From NCBI RefSeq assembly GCF_013141765.1, contig NZ_WHOD01000121.1:62001-126000 (forward strand): DNA of 64,000 nucleotides, read 5' to 3'. The notes beneath the pieces were generated by a model that worked only from the letters and a program-made list of their open reading frames with translations, was not told the DNA's origin and searched no databases. This document shows, piece by piece, positions 50,732 through 60,060 of this stretch. The translations under genes were made by a program, and so were the position numbers. Within the stretch, counting starts at the first letter, position 1; the number at the start of each line of letters is the position of its first letter. The stretch is from Paenibacillus foliorum. Lineage in GTDB: Bacteria > Bacillota > Bacilli > Paenibacillales > NBRC-103111.

Positions 50732-53224
50732 TCATTTCGAAGCTTGAATAACTCGCTGCAGCATACTATAGAGCTGAGCCGGTTCAAAAGGCTTGGTGAT
50801 ATAATCGTTCATCCCTACTTCTAGTACCTGCTCCTTTACCCCTTGCATAGCATCCGCGGTCATTGCTATGATTGGTATATTCTTCGCATATTCCAGTTTT
50901 CGAATGATTCTAGAAGCCTCGTAGCCGTCCATAATGGGCATCTGCAAGTCCATCAGAATCGCATCGTACCGCTTATTTTCAACACATCTAACCGCTTCCT
51001 CCCCATTCTCTGCCACATCAACCCGAACTCCCAGCTCCTTGAGTATTTCTTTGGCCACCAGTTGGTTGATTTCGTTATCTTCCACCAGTAAAACGTCTGT
51101 ATGATTAAGTGAAGCAAATTTCTCAGCTAGCTCCTTAAATGGAGGCTCTATAGCCGTATCGGAGATCGTCTGAGAGCTAATGCCAAACTTTGCGGTAAAA
51201 TAAAAACAGCTTCCTTGACCAAGCTCACTTTCAACGCCAATCGTCCCCTCCATAAGCTCCACCAGATTTTTGCTAATAACAAGACCAAGCCCCGTTCCTC
51301 CATATTTGCGCGTTGTGGACATATCGGCCTGTATGAATTCTTGGAATAGCTGCTTTTGCTGCTCATTCGTTAGACCTATCCCTGTATCCCGAACAGTAAA
51401 ACGAAGGGTAACGCCATATCCATGATGTGAAACAACATCTACCCGAACTGATACTTGTCCAGCATCTGTGAACTTTAGAGCATTATTGGTTAAATTCAAG
51501 AGCACCTGATTGAGTCGGAACGGATCTCCTGTAAGCTTTTGCGGTACCTTAGGATGTACCTCGGTATGCAGATTCAACCCTCTATCGCGAGCTTGTAAGC
51601 TGATCATGTCGGTTAACGTGTGAAGCACCTCATACAAATCAAAGTCGATTTGCTCCATTACGATTTTCTTGGCCTCAATTTTTGAGAAATCTAAGACATC
51701 ATTAATGATCGTCAGCAAGCCTTGGGCCGACCGCATGGATTTGTTTACATATTCCTGTTGTTGATCCGTTAAGTCCGTCTGCTGAAGCAAATAATTAAGA
51801 CCAATAACGGCATTTATCGGAGTGCGTATTTCGTGGCTCATTTGAGCTAGAAACCGACTTTTTGCCCAATTAGACTCATCAGCCTCTTGGCGCTTTTTCA
51901 AATCCGTAATGTCATGAAACGTACAGGTAAGGCTTATTATTTCTTGATTAGCACCAAAAATCGGCGACAACGAGACCGTGTAAATATGCACATTGTCATC
52001 GGGAAGCTTCAAAGTCATTTCATACTGCTGGGACTCTTGTTGGAGCATCGCCTGTTGAAAATAATGCTGCCACTTCCCCACTTCGTCTATGCTAATCAAC
52101 TCTGGCAAAGGCATTCCTGTTGTTGGCTTGCTGTTCAGCTTATAGGTATGAATTAATTTATGATTCACTGAAGTCACATTGCCTTCTATATCAAAGCCAA
52201 GGATATAATCTTGTGAATGTTCCACTAGCCTGCGATATCGTTCCTCGCTTGCCTGAATTAATTTATCGGCTGCTTTGCTTTCGGACAAATCTAATGCGCT
52301 GCCTATAACATAGCTAACTCCATTATTTATTAAGACTGGATTTAACGTTACCAGAATGCTGCACGAGTCCAATTCCGCCTCAAAAACAACTCTCTCGCCC
52401 TTCCATGCCCGGTCATAATAACTATTCAACATAGCTACAAAAGCATCAGGAAAAAACTCAACTTCATCAACCGCTCGGCCTGTAAAAAAGCTCGGCTTCA
52501 CCCCTAGTCGCTGCAACAATTCTCCTTCTATTAAAGTAAATATGTACTTGCCGTCATCTCTCTTAAGAAACTTAAATGTGAATCCAGGCTGCATGCAGAG
52601 CATCTGAATCATTTCCCGCTCCACCTGCTTGGCCGACTGTTGAAATCGATAGGTGTGAATCAAATAGCGAAGAAAGAGGGCAACCAATAAAGCACCACAA
52701 GACTGATAAAGCATGTAGGGCCATACGTCGTTCAAAATAATTTTGCCCGCATACCATAAGCTGAAGTAATAAAAGTTTAGTAAAAACATTGTGCCGATAG
52801 TCCATTTGAGTCCATATGCTTTGATTTTGCTAAATAACACCCCTGTTCCGAGAGCCGCTGCAAAGCCTATTCCACTCTGGAGCATATCGATAGAGCCTTC
52901 TGTTATTAGTCGCCCAATGGTAACAAAGGTGAAGGTGAGGAAGCTGCTAACAGGTCCGCCGAAGAAGGATGATAGGAGAAAAGCAATTCCTCTCAAGTTA
53001 AGAAAAGTATATTTTGGGGTCTCGACACTTAAAAACAACAAAACAACGCCAAGTCCTCCATGAGCAGCGCCAACATATAACCGGTACAACCAAATCGGTT
53101 TGACCGCATTTTTCTTTCTGATAAATAAAGGTGCAGCTAAAAATACAAATAGGCTAATGATTGCAAAATTTAGTACCAGGTCCCGAAACAATAGAATCCC
53201 CTCCCACAGAGGTTGTATTACCAT
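50732..53224 (-). CDS. hybrid sensor histidine kinase (5TMR-LYT, PAS, HisKA, HATPase, REC)
   Basis: Seen: about 830 residues from ATG 53224 (TTG 53239 and GTG 53236 are alternatives; none has a strong ribosome site). Order: six hydrophobic helices of the 5TM-LYT type (to about 195), two PAS-like regions (about 210-325 and 330-450), HisKA with H in MSHEIRTPINAVIG, HATPase with NLTNNALKF and GGTGLGLVISK, then a receiver with acceptor Asp in AILMDLQMPIMDG. No HPt domain, so phosphate must go to a separate HPt or be regulatory. Signal unknown. Confidence 0.88.
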   Translation of the reverse strand: MVIQPLWEGILLFRDLVLNFAIISLFVFLAAPLFIRKKNAVKPIWLYRLYVGAAHGGLGVVLLFLSVETPKYTFLNLRGIAFLLSSFFGGPVSSFLTFTFVTIGRLITEGSIDMLQSGIGFAAALGTGVLFSKIKAYGLKWTIGTMFLLNFYYFSLWYAGKIILNDVWPYMLYQSCGALLVALFLRYLIHTYRFQQSAKQVEREMIQMLCMQPGFTFKFLKRDDGKYIFTLIEGELLQRLGVKPSFFTGRAVDEVEFFPDAFVAMLNSYYDRAWKGERVVFEAELDSCSILVTLNPVLINNGVSYVIGSALDLSESKAADKLIQASEERYRRLVEHSQDYILGFDIEGNVTSVNHKLIHTYKLNSKPTTGMPLPELISIDEVGKWQHYFQQAMLQQESQQYEMTLKLPDDNVHIYTVSLSPIFGANQEIISLTCTFHDITDLKKRQEADESNWAKSRFLAQMSHEIRTPINAVIGLNYLLQQTDLTDQQQEYVNKSMRSAQGLLTIINDVLDFSKIEAKKIVMEQIDFDLYEVLHTLTDMISLQARDRGLNLHTEVHPKVPQKLTGDPFRLNQVLLNLTNNALKFTDAGQVSVRVDVVSHHGYGVTLRFTVRDTGIGLTNEQQKQLFQEFIQADMSTTRKYGGTGLGLVISKNLVELMEGTIGVESELGQGSCFYFTAKFGISSQTISDTAIEPPFKELAEKFASLNHTDVLLVEDNEINQLVAKEILKELGVRVDVAENGEEAVRCVENKRYDAILMDLQMPIMDGYEASRIIRKLEYAKNIPIIAMTADAMQGVKEQVLEVGMNDYITKPFEPAQLYSMLQRVIQASK

Positions 53225-53316
53225 GAACCAAATCACCAAGAACCCGTCATGAACTCCTGAAAATAGTCATTAGGACTTATTCCTCAATCCGACAGGAAAT
53301 TCCTTTATTCGCTATG

Positions 53317-53351
53317 AAAAAAGCACTGAGTAAGCTGGAAGCTCTCAGTGC
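53317..53351 (-). terminator. intrinsic terminator after the PL6 lyase
   Basis: GCACTGAG/CTCAGTGC with a 13-base loop, followed on the minus strand by six T residues. Confidence 0.8.
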
Positions 53352-53428
53352 CTTCATTCACATCTGTAGAGCATTGACTGAATAGGAAAATCCGCACAGT
53401 TGAGACTTTTGCGGATTCCAATCTTAGA

Positions 53429-55720
53429 TTATGGCGCGCTTGGTCCAACCTCTGCTGTTGTCAGCGGATGGTTGGGGAAGCTCGTAGCACCGGAACGTTC
53501 ATCTGCTCCGGCATCATTAGTGGAGCGAGTTTCTCCATCCATATCCTCCAAAACAAAAGGATAGCTCCCTTTGGCATAATTTATTGCCGGACTTGTAGAG
53601 GACAGCTTTTGTAATCCGTTAATGGTTGTAAATGCCGGATCAACGCCCAATATCTCGGCTGCTGTTCGCGATGCGTTACTTTTCAGAGTGCCGCCGTTCC
53701 CTATGTTCCCTTCAAATACAGTATTGGTGGACACGATTTCATTATAAAGAATACCGGAGGAATTCTTTATAATATTGTTAGCTACTCTGCTGTCCTGAGT
53801 AGCATAGGTCTTGCCCGAACCAACAGTAATTCCCGTTGTGCTGTTCACAATCGTATTATTGACGACTTGTGCGCGATAAATTTTCCACTGTGCTCTCAAA
53901 TCATCGGCAGATGGATTCGCTGGATACCCGCTGGAGCCGCCGTCATAATTGCCATTATCGAGAATAATAGCATCCTTGGTCAGATTCTCCATGTAGTTGT
54001 TGTATATCTTATGATCGTTCCCATAAATCCGAATTCCTGCTTCTTCCGTTTCGACACCGTCGCCAAGAAAAAAGTTTCCATAGAAGCTGTTACTATGGCC
54101 ATGTCTAGAGGTTAACCCTCCCTTTGAAGTCTTGAAGGTATTGTAGCGGACTGTGTTATTGCTGCTTTTCACAGAAACGATTTCCGGTTCACCATCCGTA
54201 TTCTCAAATAAATTGTACTGGATCGTGTTATACCCATTGGACAATGAGATTCCTGACAGCCCCAGGCGGATCGTTTCCTTCCCATTATCAACCCAGGGTC
54301 CAACGTCATGGAAATAGTTATATTCTATCACATCATATTGGGAGATGTTCCCATTGCCGTCTCCCTCGTAAGCAATGAGCGGGTTAGTATCGCTCTTATT
54401 ACCGAAGTCATTATGATCGATCCGATTGTGATGACTATTAACTCCACTGACCTGAAGCCAGATAAGAGCTCCGCCGGTTGCAGGTAAAGCAAATTTATTC
54501 CGAGTAACCTGGATGTTGTTCGATCCATTTAAGAGAAGGGCGTTATTTCCTGTGTTTGTAAACTTCAATCCCTGAATGATAACGTAGGATGAGTTATTAA
54601 TTTCGAGGAATGCGCCACCGGAAATAATCGCCTGTCCCTGATTTGCCGCTTTTATCGTGATAGGGCTGCTAGCCGTTCCGGCCTTGTTATTTAACTTAAA
54701 AGCCTCGCTTTGTGTGTAGGTACCGTTAGCGAGTACGATTGTCGTACCAGCACTAGCACTGCCTATGGCTGAAGCCAACTGAGCAGAGGTAGAAACAGAA
54801 ACGTTATTGCCGGGATTGGAAGTGGGATCCGTGCCGTAAATCTCTACTTCTGTGTAGCTGTTCCATGCGTTGAGGGAGTTGCCATGTCCAACGATCCGCA
54901 CATAACGAGCCGAGCTCACATCCGGAAAATCAAAGGTTTGCAGGCTCGTATTCAAGCTGCTGACCACGTTAGTCTGCACGGTCGTAAAGTTCACGTTGTC
55001 CGTCGAGGTTAAGATATCAAAAGTGGAGGTTCTCGTATCACCGCTTACAAAGGCTACTTTGATGTAGGCTACCTTTTTATTGGAGCCCAAATCATACTGG
55101 ATCCACTGCCCGTTACCGGTCGCAGACCAGCGGGTGGTTAGGTTCCCATCCACGGTATTAGCGGGTACGTTTCCATCATTGGAGCTAGCCGTAACAGAAG
55201 CTCCAGTGACTGGGAATTTAGCATCTGTAGTAATAGCTGTATCCCCATAAATTTCAACCTCGGTGTAGCTATTCCACGCATTGAGGGAGTTGCCGTGGCC
55301 AAGGATACGCACATAACGAGCCGAGCTCACATCCGGAAAATCAAAGGTTTGCAGGCTCGTATTCAAGCTGCTCACTACGTTAGTCTGCACGGTTGTAAAG
55401 TTCACGTTGTCAGTCGAGGTTAGGATATCGAAAGTTGACGTTCTCGTATCACCGCTCACAAAAGCTATCTTGATGTAGGCTACCTTTTTATTGGAGCCCA
55501 AATCATACTGAATCCACTGCCCGTTACCTGACGCCGACCAGCGGGTGGTTAGGTTCCCATCCACGGTGTTGGCAGGTACGTTTCCATCATCGCTACTAGC
55601 TGTTACACCAGACGCCGAGACTGATAATTTGGCATCCACCGCAAATACGGTCAGCGGAAGCATTGTGAGGAGCAAACAAACACATAAAACGAAAGCGAAA
55701 GCCTTTTTACGTAATATCAT
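53429..55720 (-). CDS. secreted PL6-family polysaccharide lyase with tandem discoidin domains
   Basis: Seen: 763 residues. Signal peptide 1-27, discoidin (F5/8 type C/CBM32-like) domains about 38-159 and 175-296, a short linker, then a parallel beta-helix of the chondroitinase B/alginate lyase family. The PL6 residues are in place: E511 and E513 in DGEPEIVSVKSS, catalytic K518, and R539 in LTSRHG. Lyases of this family cleave alginate or dermatan sulfate with Ca2+. The two discoidin domains differ at only about five of 122 positions. A cre-like box lies upstream, and the neighbouring importer may take the products. Confidence 0.85.
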   Translation of the reverse strand: MILRKKAFAFVLCVCLLLTMLPLTVFAVDAKLSVSASGVTASSDDGNVPANTVDGNLTTRWSASGNGQWIQYDLGSNKKVAYIKIAFVSGDTRTSTFDILTSTDNVNFTTVQTNVVSSLNTSLQTFDFPDVSSARYVRILGHGNSLNAWNSYTEVEIYGDTAITTDAKFPVTGASVTASSNDGNVPANTVDGNLTTRWSATGNGQWIQYDLGSNKKVAYIKVAFVSGDTRTSTFDILTSTDNVNFTTVQTNVVSSLNTSLQTFDFPDVSSARYVRIVGHGNSLNAWNSYTEVEIYGTDPTSNPGNNVSVSTSAQLASAIGSASAGTTIVLANGTYTQSEAFKLNNKAGTASSPITIKAANQGQAIISGGAFLEINNSSYVIIQGLKFTNTGNNALLLNGSNNIQVTRNKFALPATGGALIWLQVSGVNSHHNRIDHNDFGNKSDTNPLIAYEGDGNGNISQYDVIEYNYFHDVGPWVDNGKETIRLGLSGISLSNGYNTIQYNLFENTDGEPEIVSVKSSNNTVRYNTFKTSKGGLTSRHGHSNSFYGNFFLGDGVETEEAGIRIYGNDHKIYNNYMENLTKDAIILDNGNYDGGSSGYPANPSADDLRAQWKIYRAQVVNNTIVNSTTGITVGSGKTYATQDSRVANNIIKNSSGILYNEIVSTNTVFEGNIGNGGTLKSNASRTAAEILGVDPAFTTINGLQKLSSTSPAINYAKGSYPFVLEDMDGETRSTNDAGADERSGATSFPNHPLTTAEVGPSAP

Positions 55721-55784
55721 CCATGCACATCCTTTTCAGCATGATTTTAATGACCTTACCGACATTCCCTTCGACACCGATCTA

Positions 55785-55798
55785 TTAAAGCGTTTTCA
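55785..55798 (-). promoter_or_regulatory. cre-like site of the PL6 lyase gene
   Basis: Minus-strand TGAAAACGCTTTAA matches TGWAANCGNTNWCA at all but one fixed position. It lies 65 bases upstream of the start codon, consistent with CcpA control. Confidence 0.5.
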
Positions 55799-55912
55799 AA
55801 AGCGTAGAGTGCGCACTCTGATTACATTTATAACGTAAAAGCTTGAATAAAGAAATCATCAAAAACTAAAGAATCATACCAATTTCGAAACTACACAGCT
55901 TTACTCTTTGGC

Positions 55913-56149
55913 TCAACCTCAAAATCGGTGCTTGCCCCTCTCCCGATCATTAGCCTGCACAAAATCCTGCAATCATGCAGTTATTTTCTACTGAAATTTG
56001 CTGTTGAGAGGAATAGCTGCGAAAATACAGCAATTTTATGTAAAATGGTCTGATTTCAGCTAAGAACGAATAGAAAGATGCACATTTATATGAATTCACG
56101 AAGACTACCGATAAAACTTCCAAAAGGCTGTATAGATGCAGGTTTTTGG
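55913..56149 (-). repeat. long intergenic repeat, copy B
   Basis: Reverse-complement counterpart of 2263-2502, with the same conserved blocks and the TTGCTGT/ACAGCAA stem. It sits between the PL6 gene and the importer terminator. Confidence 0.75.
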
Positions 56150-56161
56150 ACGTTCTTATCT

Positions 56162-56204
56162 ACAAACAAAAAGCCGTCCTCTAGTCGATTGACTAAAGAA
56201 CAGC
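56162..56204 (-). terminator. intrinsic terminator of the importer operon
   Basis: Long stem GCCGTCCTCTAGTC against GACTAAAGAACAGC with loop GATT and three mismatches, followed on the minus strand by TTTTTGTTTG. Confidence 0.75.
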
Positions 56205-56262
56205 CCCCAAATCAATGATGAGTCATCCGATGCTTATCCTCTGTACTGTTCCCGCTCGCTCC

Positions 56263-57141
56263 CTATCCCTTGATCGCCCCAATGAGCGCTCCTTTGACGA
56301 AATATTTTTGCAAGAACGGATAAATAAGCAGAATCGGCACTGTAGCCACGATAATCGTCGCATATTTCAATGTAACCGAGAGCATAGCAGCATCCCCATC
56401 AGCGGCTCCCAAGTTCGAGCTTGCTTCCCCTTGAAGTAAAATTTCACGCAGGATAAGCTGCAAAGGGTACATCGACCGATCCTGTAAAAAAATCATCGCA
56501 TTAAACCATGAATTCCAATGACTGACACCATAATATAACAGCATAACCGCAATAACCGGCATGGAGAGCGGCAGGATAATCCGGAACAAGATGACAAAAT
56601 CATTCGCTCCGTCCATCTTGGCCGATTCCTCCAAGGCATCCGGGATTGCCTCAAACGCTGTTTTCATAAGAATCAGGTTAAACGTATTAATTGCTTGCGG
56701 AATGATGAGCGCCCATAGCGTATTGGCCAATCCAACCCCTTTTACAGTCAAATAGAAAGGAATCAGCCCTCCGCTAAAAAACATCGTAAAAATGATAAAC
56801 AACATTAGCTGCTTGCGATATTGCAAGCTTTTCCGAGAGAGCGCATAAGCACCCAATGCTGTAAGTAAAATATTGAACAGCAGACCCACCACAACTACAA
56901 ATAGTGTATTGCCGTATCCCTTCAGGATCATCGGGTTGCGGAACACATTCGTATACGCATCGAGCGATAGCCCCAGGGGCCGCCATAATATCCCTTTGTG
57001 CGCCATCAGATTTCCAGCGTCACTCACGGAGGCGAATGCCACATACAGAAGGGGATATATGGTTATTACCATTAGCAAGGTCAGGAAAATCATATTAATG
57101 AGGTCAAAGCCTCTTTCCGAGAATGTTGCCCTGTTCAGCAT
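56263..57141 (-). CDS. ABC permease, LplC/YtcP type
   Basis: Seen: 292 residues, six helices, EAA loop ALEESAKMDGANDFVILFRI near residue 185; AAAGGAGG before the ATG. The family is the large LplC group of Paenibacillus sugar importers. Third gene of the lipoprotein, LplB, LplC operon; 16 bases after the LplB gene. ATPase not encoded nearby. Confidence 0.9.
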   Translation of the reverse strand: MLNRATFSERGFDLINMIFLTLLMVITIYPLLYVAFASVSDAGNLMAHKGILWRPLGLSLDAYTNVFRNPMILKGYGNTLFVVVVGLLFNILLTALGAYALSRKSLQYRKQLMLFIIFTMFFSGGLIPFYLTVKGVGLANTLWALIIPQAINTFNLILMKTAFEAIPDALEESAKMDGANDFVILFRIILPLSMPVIAVMLLYYGVSHWNSWFNAMIFLQDRSMYPLQLILREILLQGEASSNLGAADGDAAMLSVTLKYATIIVATVPILLIYPFLQKYFVKGALIGAIKG

Positions 57142-57157
57142 CTAAGCTTCCTCCTTT

Positions 57158-58114
57158 CTACCACAGGCTCGTATCGTTAAATTTTCTACTTAACCAGTTG
57201 GAGAATATGAGCAGGATAAAATTAACCAAGGAGTTAAACAAGCCTACAGCCGAGCTGAAGCTATAATTGAAATCCTGCAGCCCGACCCGGTACACATAAG
57301 AAGATACGACGTCAGCCGTTTCAAATGTGCTTGGGTTGTAGAGCAAAATGATTTTTTCGAACCCGACATTCATCATCCGTCCAATTTCTAAAATGAGCAG
57401 AATCACGATTGTGGGCATCAGCCCTGGAACCGTAATGTGCACCATCTGCTTCCAACGCCCTGCGCCGTCTATTCTAGCCGCTTCATACTGCTCCGGATCG
57501 ATTCCGGTCAAAGCTGCCAAATAGATAATCGTACCCCATCCGATATGCTGCCAGATGCCTGAGGAGATATAAATGGTACGGAACAAGCTTGGTTCGAGCA
57601 AAAATGTGGACCGTTCACCACCAAATAGGGAAATCAGGTCGTTAATAACGCCATCACTGGACGTAAAATCTTTGACCATGCCACAAATAACAACTAGCGA
57701 TATAAAATGCGGCATATAAGTGACCGTCTGCACGGTACGCTTAAATATGGAATGTTTCACTTCATTAAGCAGCAAAGCCAACAGGATCGGAGCCGGAAAC
57801 CCAAATATCAGCTCGTAGAAGCTCATCATAATGGTGTTTTTAATCGTCCTCCAAAAGTAGGGCCCGGTAAAAAACGTTTGAAAATGCTCAAATCCTACCC
57901 AGTCGCTCCCCCAAATACCCAGCCTTGGAGAGAAATCCTTAAACGCAATAATAGCGCCGTACATGGGAGCATAGTGGAATATAACGTAGTACAGAAGTAC
58001 AGGAAGCAGCATGACATATAACAGCTTATTTTTTCGGATATCCATCAAGATTCCTAGCCTACTCCGCTTTTTAGGAATAAAGGGAATCATCGTTTCTTGA
58101 TTGATTGTGTTCAT
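57158..58114 (-). CDS. ABC permease, LplB type
   Basis: Seen: 318 residues with a basic N-terminal tail, six helices and the docking loop EQYEAARIDGAGRWKQM. AAFKDFSPRLGIWGS-like loop typical of LplB (IAFKDFSPRLG). Pairs with the following LplC permease to form the membrane pore for oligosaccharide uptake. Confidence 0.9.
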   Translation of the reverse strand: MNTINQETMIPFIPKKRSRLGILMDIRKNKLLYVMLLPVLLYYVIFHYAPMYGAIIAFKDFSPRLGIWGSDWVGFEHFQTFFTGPYFWRTIKNTIMMSFYELIFGFPAPILLALLLNEVKHSIFKRTVQTVTYMPHFISLVVICGMVKDFTSSDGVINDLISLFGGERSTFLLEPSLFRTIYISSGIWQHIGWGTIIYLAALTGIDPEQYEAARIDGAGRWKQMVHITVPGLMPTIVILLILEIGRMMNVGFEKIILLYNPSTFETADVVSSYVYRVGLQDFNYSFSSAVGLFNSLVNFILLIFSNWLSRKFNDTSLW

Positions 58115-58217
58115 TTCATCTCCCTGCCCATCCTATAACAGCCTCTTGAAGGGAAACTATAGACGGCGCATCCAATCCGCTGCTGCTAACGTTTCCCCTA
58201 AGACGCTGATGCTGATT

Positions 58218-59840
58218 TTATCGCTTGTTGTAACGATCAAGTGCATCTTGATAAATTTTGGTCACCTTATCAATGCCCATTTCTTTAATACGATTGGTAT
58301 ACTCATCGAACTTCTCGATAGGTTCCTTGCCCATCACAAATTTCACGAACATTTCTTCTTTGTAGCTTGTGATCGCCGTATTCAATTTGGCTACTTCCTT
58401 GCTTTCTTCCACTGTCGGAGTGATGAACAACGGTAGTACATGCTTGACGGCATCCGTTTCACCCCATACTTTTACCGCTTCGTCTTGCTCCTTGAATGTG
58501 TTGAAGCTTTTTGCGCTGTTACCAAGAAACGGACCATTTGGTTTTGTATACTGAGATACCATTTGCTGTAGATTATACTTTTCGTTTTTGGTAATTTTTT
58601 CGCTAAATTGAGGCGCACCGTTATTGATCGTATAGCTTTCGCCCTCAGTACCGAAGTTGAACAGCATACTGCCCTTTTCACTAAAAGCGTAGTCCAGCCA
58701 TTTGACCGCGAGCTCAGGGTTTTTGACAGCTCCTGTGACAGCTTTACTAGCTGCAGGATTGTATTTAAAGTCACGCTGTCCGATGAAAGCGCGCTCGCCC
58801 TTTTTCAAAGTCGGGTAAGGAGCTCCAACCAGTTGGAATTGCGGATTTTTCTTCTTCCCTGTTTCCATCCATCTGCCCATACCTCCGCTTAATAGCCCCA
58901 CGGTTGCGCCCGAACTATCACTCATCATTTTGTTGTCGAGAGCCTTAGAATCAGTGTTCAGTGCAAAGTCTTTATCGATCAGTCCTTCTGCATACCATTT
59001 TCTCAATAGAACTAAGGCATCCTTAAACTGTGGATCAATCGGGCCAAACTTCACCTTTCCTTGGTCGTCAATATAGTACCGGTTGGCGGTTTTGTAGGCA
59101 CCGATGAAAGCATCTTGAATGTTCAATTCGTTGCTGTACTGAGCGGTAAGCGGTGCGGAAGCACCCTTCTGTTCTTTAAATGCTTTCAACACGATGTACC
59201 ATTCATCGATCGTAGTTGGTACCCCAAGCTTCAGCTCATCAAGCCAGTCCTTGCGGATCATGGGCCCCCGGAATACCAAGCCATTGTCAGGACGAATCAT
59301 CGGAAATACATAATATTTACCGCTGTCCGTTTTGAGCATCTTATCCAACTCTTTATCCTGCTGCAGCAATTTCTTCAAGTTGGGCGCATTCTTGTCAATC
59401 AAATCATTAAGCGGAAGAATGACCTTGTCGGCGATTGCCTTCTCCGGCCCCCCTGGATATGAGGTGTTCCAGTTATATTCGATTACATCCGGCAAATTAT
59501 TCGATGCTATCAACAGATTAAATTGCTCTTTAGATTGCCCGTCAGCTGGGTGCGTATATTTGACTTTGACACCCGTCTCTTTTTCTAATTGTTTACCGAA
59601 CGGCGACTCGCTCAAGTTAGTGAAGAACGTAGTCAAGTTCGTATCCATCTGCTCCCAAGAGGTTAGCGTTTCTTGCGTGCTGATCGGGTATTTCCCCGCT
59701 TCTGTCACTACCGCCCCTGAAGACTTCGGCGCCTCCTTAGCTCCCGTGTTCTCCTTGGAGCATGCAGCAAGTAAACTTGTTGATGCCAGAACAACGGATA
59801 ACGCTACACTAAATGACTTTTTGTTGGAATGGTTCCCCAT
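58218..59840 (-). CDS. ABC substrate-binding lipoprotein, LplA/LipO type
   Basis: Seen: 540 residues with lipobox STSLLAAC (Cys 27) and SD GGGGGGA. It is the long solute-binder class that accompanies LplB/LplC permeases (for example VIEYNWNTSYPGGPEKA, GLVFRGPMIRKDWLD, KAVKNPELAVKWLDY-like GAVKNPELAVKWLDY). It captures oligosaccharides at the cell surface; the PL6 lyase and AraC regulator nearby suggest uronic-acid-type fragments. Direct repeats upstream suggest activation by the AraC protein. Confidence 0.9.
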   Translation of the reverse strand: MGNHSNKKSFSVALSVVLASTSLLAACSKENTGAKEAPKSSGAVVTEAGKYPISTQETLTSWEQMDTNLTTFFTNLSESPFGKQLEKETGVKVKYTHPADGQSKEQFNLLIASNNLPDVIEYNWNTSYPGGPEKAIADKVILPLNDLIDKNAPNLKKLLQQDKELDKMLKTDSGKYYVFPMIRPDNGLVFRGPMIRKDWLDELKLGVPTTIDEWYIVLKAFKEQKGASAPLTAQYSNELNIQDAFIGAYKTANRYYIDDQGKVKFGPIDPQFKDALVLLRKWYAEGLIDKDFALNTDSKALDNKMMSDSSGATVGLLSGGMGRWMETGKKKNPQFQLVGAPYPTLKKGERAFIGQRDFKYNPAASKAVTGAVKNPELAVKWLDYAFSEKGSMLFNFGTEGESYTINNGAPQFSEKITKNEKYNLQQMVSQYTKPNGPFLGNSAKSFNTFKEQDEAVKVWGETDAVKHVLPLFITPTVEESKEVAKLNTAITSYKEEMFVKFVMGKEPIEKFDEYTNRIKEMGIDKVTKIYQDALDRYNKR

Positions 59841-59911
59841 GCCAATCCCCCCTATTCAAATTTCGTATTGTAAATTGATTGTGCACCCTGTGTGCTGTAC
59901 ACCCTAGCGCT

Positions 59912-59940
59912 ATTATGGAACGGATCTTCCTATTTTGAAA
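59912..59940 (-). promoter_or_regulatory. promoter of the lipoprotein-permease operon
   Basis: TTTCAA (59935-59940) and CATAAT (59912-59917) on the minus strand, spacer 17 bases; the weak -35 fits an activator-dependent promoter. Confidence 0.45.
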
Positions 59941-59965
59941 TCTTCAAAACTAAGAAAACCTCATT

Positions 59966-60008
59966 AAAATCGATACTAAGCATGCTATAAAATCGATATT
60001 CGGTATGC
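59966..60008 (-). promoter_or_regulatory. tandem direct repeats, likely AraC-type operator
   Basis: AAAATCGATACTAAGCATGC (59966-59985) and AAAATCGATATTCGGTATGC (59989-60008) share 16 of 20 bases at a 23-base step, about two helical turns. They lie 26 bases above the -35 box, as for AraC-family activators. Confidence 0.6.
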
Positions 60009-60046
60009 AAAAACCGTAAAAGCCGCACTAGGCGGCCCTTACGGTT
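60009..60046 (-). terminator. intrinsic terminator after the AraC regulator
   Basis: AACCGTAA and GCCGC pair with GGCGGC and TTACGGTT; T tract on the minus strand. It overlaps the upstream edge of the direct repeats. Confidence 0.75.
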
Positions 60047-60060
60047 GATTATCACGGGGA

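Larger units (their letters stand above)
55721..56261. other. 541-base intergenic region
   Basis: No gene seen. It holds a cre-like box (55785-55798), copy B of the long repeat (55913-56149) and the terminator of the upstream importer operon (56162-56204). Confidence 0.7.
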
